DNA of 64,000 nucleotides from Bacteroidales bacterium (GTDB lineage: Bacteria; Bacteroidota; Bacteroidia; Bacteroidales; UBA932): the NCBI GenBank assembly GCA_017477335.1, contig JAFUVY010000015.1:19791-83790 (forward strand), in the 5' to 3' direction. The translations under genes and the position numbers were made by a program. A model generated the notes under the pieces. The model searched no databases, had not been told where the DNA came from, and was given only the letters and a program-made list of their open reading frames with translations. Position 1 is the first letter of the stretch, and every line of letters begins with the position of its first letter. Positions 61,175 to 64,000 of this stretch are shown here, piece by piece.

Positions 61175-61872
61175 TTAGACAAAGAATTAATCCGCTCAAT
61201 TACGTTTTCAGGATTGTTTAATTCATTAACCAGCCTGTAAACTGTAGTACAAGGTTTATGTGAAGCGTAGTCGTTACCTACATACCGGTTCTCCAGAGCT
61301 TTGGCGCTCTTAATGGCTTGCTCTTGGTTTCCAATTTCGGTTAGAAGTTGGTATATACCCTCATCGTTCTTTCTATACTCAAACTGCGGATACACTTTTC
61401 TTACTTCACGCGTGAGCATTTCTATGTACTGATGACGGCCAACCTGTGTGTCCAAATACTGAAAATGCAGGTAATACCAGAGTTCAAAGGCCTCATTGGA
61501 CCATGCGGGGTTAACTCCATTTGATTTGGCATACTCAATGGCTTCATTGAAATCCACGAAATCATCCTTGTCAAATACCGCCCAGGTAACGTCAAAGTGG
61601 ATGGGAGAAAGAGCGCGTCTCTTTATAGCAATATCTATCAAAGACTTTGTATTAGCCCCTTCTCCCTCGATTGTAGCTGTGAGGACTTGTGAGTTACGGC
61701 CCTTCACAAGCGCTTTGAAGTAATTGGGCTCTGTCTTTTCACCCTCGCAGACAATCAAATAGTTCAAGTGCGTGAGCCTGCTGGCCACCTTGATTTTCTT
61801 TTCAAGGTGGTGGGCCTTTCGCTCCCGCTCTCTCATCTCACGGATAGCCTTCCCTGATATAGCTTTTCCCAT
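61171..61872 (-). CDS. rloB: RloB-family protein
   Basis: The 233-residue protein contains LNYLIVCEGEKTEPNYFKAL, the RloB signature with a Toprim-like Glu, followed by NTKSLIDIAIKRR and WAVFDKDDFVDFNEAIEYA, which carries the acidic DxD of the Toprim fold. RloB proteins pair with AAA ATPases in defence modules such as AbiL and some restriction loci. Here the AAA gene ends just one base upstream and the primase-helicase gene starts within the rloB stop (ATGA). Probable nuclease component; activity is not proven. Confidence 0.88.
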   Translation of the reverse strand: MGKAISGKAIREMRERERKAHHLEKKIKVASRLTHLNYLIVCEGEKTEPNYFKALVKGRNSQVLTATIEGEGANTKSLIDIAIKRRALSPIHFDVTWAVFDKDDFVDFNEAIEYAKSNGVNPAWSNEAFELWYYLHFQYLDTQVGRHQYIEMLTREVRKVYPQFEYRKNDEGIYQLLTEIGNQEQAIKSAKALENRYVGNDYASHKPCTTVYRLVNELNNPENVIERINSLSK

Positions 61873-61873
61873 A

Positions 61874-63082
61874 CTAATCCTCCCAATCGTAATTCAGATA
61901 AGGGATGGCACCGTATTTCCCCTGGATGTAATCCTTTTCGAAACTGCGGTCATTACGCACCTTCACACCCTCAGCATCCTTGAATTCAGCAAGGCAATAA
62001 AGATCGGAAGATTCCGTTTTGTCTTTCTCAACGAACCAGATTTGGTCGCGCCGGAAAATCTTGGAACTGAGGAGGTTGGTATCATGCGTCGTAAATATCA
62101 ACTGGGCACCTTTAGGGTTTGTCTTGGCATTATTGAAGAGCCCGATTACATATTTTGTAATCAAAGGATGCATCGCCCGGTCAACTTCGTCAACAACCAA
62201 AGGAGATCCTTCCGAAAGTGCACTCATAATCAGATATATAATATCGAATAAACGGTTTGTACCTGCCGATTCGGATGTTTTCATTGAAAACCGCTTGCTT
62301 CCTATGACGTGCCCATTGTCATCATAGACATTATGCGTTGTCCAAGCCTTCACCGCCTTGGCTTCTTCAACTGAAGAGGGTATTTCAAAGGAAGTAAAGC
62401 CAAAGTCAAGATTCTTGAAAACCTTTATGACATCCTCGGAATAAACCTCCTTGGCGGCTTGAATGAATGCAAGTTGTGCATCAAACAGCTCCTGCGGATT
62501 ATCAGGAAGAGGCGGAATCACGATGCTATGGACCAGTTCTTTTGCAATCGGCCCATTAAAAGCATCGCACACTGAAAGAAATAGTGCGTTGCTACGCGTT
62601 CTTTCCTCCAAGCCTTTACCCTCATTGAATGATGACGAAACGCCTATATTTTCTCCTTCACGGATGAAAAGGTTTTTCTCGGAGCGGCTGCCAATCCTAT
62701 ACAGCCACTCCCGTACAATAATTTCTTGCGTACACTCAAATCCGTAGCGGTAGTGATTAAGCGAAGGTGTAATAACTTCAATTTCAAAGAAAGATGGCTC
62801 CTTTTCACTGCTCGCATCCAAAAGAAAAGGAATTACTGGCAAACGCGTAATGGAGCTACTGGAAGATGATTTATTTACCATAACCGATAGCGCTCCTAAT
62901 GCATGAAGAAAATTACTCTTCCCGCTGGAGTTTGCACCATACAGGGCAGCCGAAGGAAGAAGTTGAAGCCTTCCGACCTCAATAATCTGACTCCCGCTAT
63001 CTTTTATTGGCGCTGCCTCCAGGCTCAGTGTTTTCTTTTCCCGGAATGAAAGGTAGTTTCCGACAGTGAAATAAACAAGCAT
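61874..63082 (-). CDS. AAA-family ATPase (RloA/AbiLi-like)
   Basis: The 402-residue ATPase begins MLVYFTVGNYLSFREKKTLS and has Walker A GANSSGKSNF (about 49-58), Walker B PLVVDEVDRAMHP (about 305-317) and the H-loop FTTHDTNLL (about 343-351), the build of ABC-like OLD/SMC-type ATPases (AAA_15/AAA_21). With RloB it matches AbiL-like two-gene defence modules, where the ATPase senses the trigger and controls the Toprim partner. First gene of the three-gene operon; the 74-base gap to the integrase holds only a palindrome. Confidence 0.88.
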   Translation of the reverse strand: MLVYFTVGNYLSFREKKTLSLEAAPIKDSGSQIIEVGRLQLLPSAALYGANSSGKSNFLHALGALSVMVNKSSSSSSITRLPVIPFLLDASSEKEPSFFEIEVITPSLNHYRYGFECTQEIIVREWLYRIGSRSEKNLFIREGENIGVSSSFNEGKGLEERTRSNALFLSVCDAFNGPIAKELVHSIVIPPLPDNPQELFDAQLAFIQAAKEVYSEDVIKVFKNLDFGFTSFEIPSSVEEAKAVKAWTTHNVYDDNGHVIGSKRFSMKTSESAGTNRLFDIIYLIMSALSEGSPLVVDEVDRAMHPLITKYVIGLFNNAKTNPKGAQLIFTTHDTNLLSSKIFRRDQIWFVEKDKTESSDLYCLAEFKDAEGVKVRNDRSFEKDYIQGKYGAIPYLNYDWED

Positions 63083-63134
63083 AGCAAATTCTATTTTTCA
63101 CAAAGAACGCATTTTTTCACCAAATATGCAAATA

Positions 63135-63155
63135 TTTTGAGAAAATCTCTCAAAA
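63135..63155 (-). terminator. Palindrome after the integrase gene
   Basis: TTTTGAGA (63135-63142) and TCTCAAAA (63148-63155) form an 8-bp stem with a five-base loop directly after the integrase stop codon on the minus strand. It is AT-rich but lacks a clear U-run, so it is a weak terminator or a binding site. Confidence 0.35.
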
Positions 63156-63156
63156 C

Positions 63157-64000
63157 TTAAACCGAAACCACCTCGAACCTGTCATCTACTTTGTATTGCT
63201 CCTCCCCAAACGCCACGCACATCAGGGCAAATCGATCCCTGAGTTCCAGCATAGTATAGCGCTGGACGGCCTTGCTGCCCTGGCGGTGTAGTCCGGCGGC
63301 GTAGAGGTCCACCTGTACCTTGTTCATCAGGTCCACGTGGGTTTTACGGGCCAGCTTGCTGCTGCCCACTTCGTACAGGGGCAGGTATTTGTTCTCCCCG
63401 GCAGCTTCATCAAACACAGCCACCTTGCGGTCAATGCCTGCAACTTCCAGAAGTTGCTTAATCTTCTTGTTGTAGCCACTCTTCCCGGAAGGATAGCGAA
63501 GAATCGGCAGGTTGAAACCTGTTTTCTTGATGATTTCCAGTGCCGATTGCATTAGTGGCGTCTCCACCTCATGATTATCGCCCTGAGTGTTCTTGGTCTT
63601 CTGCGGCAGGTAATGGATGTAGGGAATCCCTTCCGGGGAGACGGCCACGTTGTCCATCGTCATCTTCTGGAAGTCTCCCACCCGGCAGCCAATGGCGCAA
63701 TGCAGGATGAACGCATCCTTGGTTTCTTTCAGCGATTCGGGCACGTCGGCGGCCATTACCGCCTTCAGTTCTTCCTTGCGCAGAAATACAGGGTCATCGT
63801 AAGTGGTTTTCATAACGGTCTTGCGCCGCTCTGAGCCAAGCTTTCGAAAAGGAGACTTGCCAATTTCATCCCGGTCCTCCAGCTCGCCGAAGAAGGTGCG
63901 CAGGAATTTCATTTCGCCGACCACCGTATTCCCCTTGCGGCGCTCTGTGGGGATATCGCGGTCTTTCATCTCCTTGTAGACGGCAGGATAGCGCTCCACA
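63157..64000 (-). CDS. Tyrosine recombinase (integrase), C-terminal part
   Basis: The visible part is about 281 residues and the frame is still open at the right edge, so the start codon and N-terminal region are missing. It contains a SAM-like DNA-binding segment (VVGEMKFLRTFFGEL) and the catalytic domain: Arg in IGCRVGDF, Lys in QKTKNTQGD, ARKTHVDLMN for the second Arg/His region, and LHRQGSKAVQRYT with the His and the nucleophile Tyr. The spacing is that of Bacteroidota mobile-element integrases, with a shorter than usual HLR region. It would insert the element, most likely at the tRNA-Leu site. Confidence 0.88.
   Translation of the reverse strand, partial: VERYPAVYKEMKDRDIPTERRKGNTVVGEMKFLRTFFGELEDRDEIGKSPFRKLGSERRKTVMKTTYDDPVFLRKEELKAVMAADVPESLKETKDAFILHCAIGCRVGDFQKMTMDNVAVSPEGIPYIHYLPQKTKNTQGDNHEVETPLMQSALEIIKKTGFNLPILRYPSGKSGYNKKIKQLLEVAGIDRKVAVFDEAAGENKYLPLYEVGSSKLARKTHVDLMNKVQVDLYAAGLHRQGSKAVQRYTMLELRDRFALMCVAFGEEQYKVDDRFEVVSV

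Larger units (their letters stand above)
49787..64000. mobile_element. Integrative mobilizable element (NBU-like) 3' of tRNA-Leu, right end outside the window
   Basis: From the 3' end of the tRNA onward the gene content changes to mobilisation and integration functions: excisionase-like HTH protein, oriT-like palindromes, MobC-like protein, relaxase, cargo, defence genes and, at the far right, a tyrosine integrase. NBU1 of Bacteroides is known to insert at the 3' end of a tRNA-Leu gene, so a similar site is probable here. The left border is placed at the tRNA end by inference only, because the second copy of the attachment site is not in view. Genes between 53.4 and 58.3 kb are more AT-rich than the chromosome to the left. 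Confidence 0.65.

Noticed and set aside
1-64000. CRISPR array
   Set aside because: No regularly spaced direct repeats were seen and no cas genes are present.

Overview
The window reads as the chromosome of a Bacteroidota bacterium, most likely Bacteroidales. The evidence is an Oar/SusC-type TonB receptor with BACON-domain lipoproteins, a TrpB2-type tryptophan synthase, the short form of MiaA, a frdC-type cytochrome b, DUF3109 and DUF2007 genes, and repeated Bacteroidota promoter boxes (TAnnTTTG with TTG about 20 bases upstream). The species is not recognisable. The core genes look GC-rich, while the cargo at about 53.4-58.3 kb looks more AT-rich.

Layout. 1-9.1 kb (minus strand): a TonB-dependent receptor, two lipoproteins built from BACON and OB-fold-like modules, a lipoprotein non-specific nuclease and an exported endonuclease/exonuclease/phosphatase family protein. 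Together these look like a system for capturing and digesting extracellular nucleic acid. 9.1-31.9 kb: housekeeping genes for translation and RNA (smpB, miaA, an RluA-type synthase, alaS, fmt, U32), cofactors (metK, thiamine pyrophosphokinase, hemW), trpB, frdC, pyrH, two LytM/M23 proteins and a degenerate M16-like protein. An LptF/G permease and Fmt form one continuous reading frame. 31.9-49.3 kb: an M24B aminopeptidase, topA with an Lrp/AsnC regulator, then cell-wall and shape genes (class A PBP, ddl, prmC, ispD, and mreB-mreC-mreD-PBP2-rodA with a trailing SDR gene).

49.38-49.79 kb: a tRNA-Leu(UAA) gene split in its anticodon loop by a 322-nt group I intron that closely resembles the cyanobacterial/plastid trnL intron.

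49.8 kb to the right edge: an integrative, mobilizable element lying directly 3' of that tRNA. It carries a HTH/excisionase-like protein, an oriT-like palindromic region, MobC-like and relaxase genes, a promoter-driven and highly foldable RNA region, four secreted or lipoprotein cargo genes, a three-gene defence-like operon (AAA ATPase, RloB, primase-helicase-PLD), and a tyrosine integrase cut by the window edge. An 18-bp sequence is shared exactly by the oriT-like region and the integrase stop codon.
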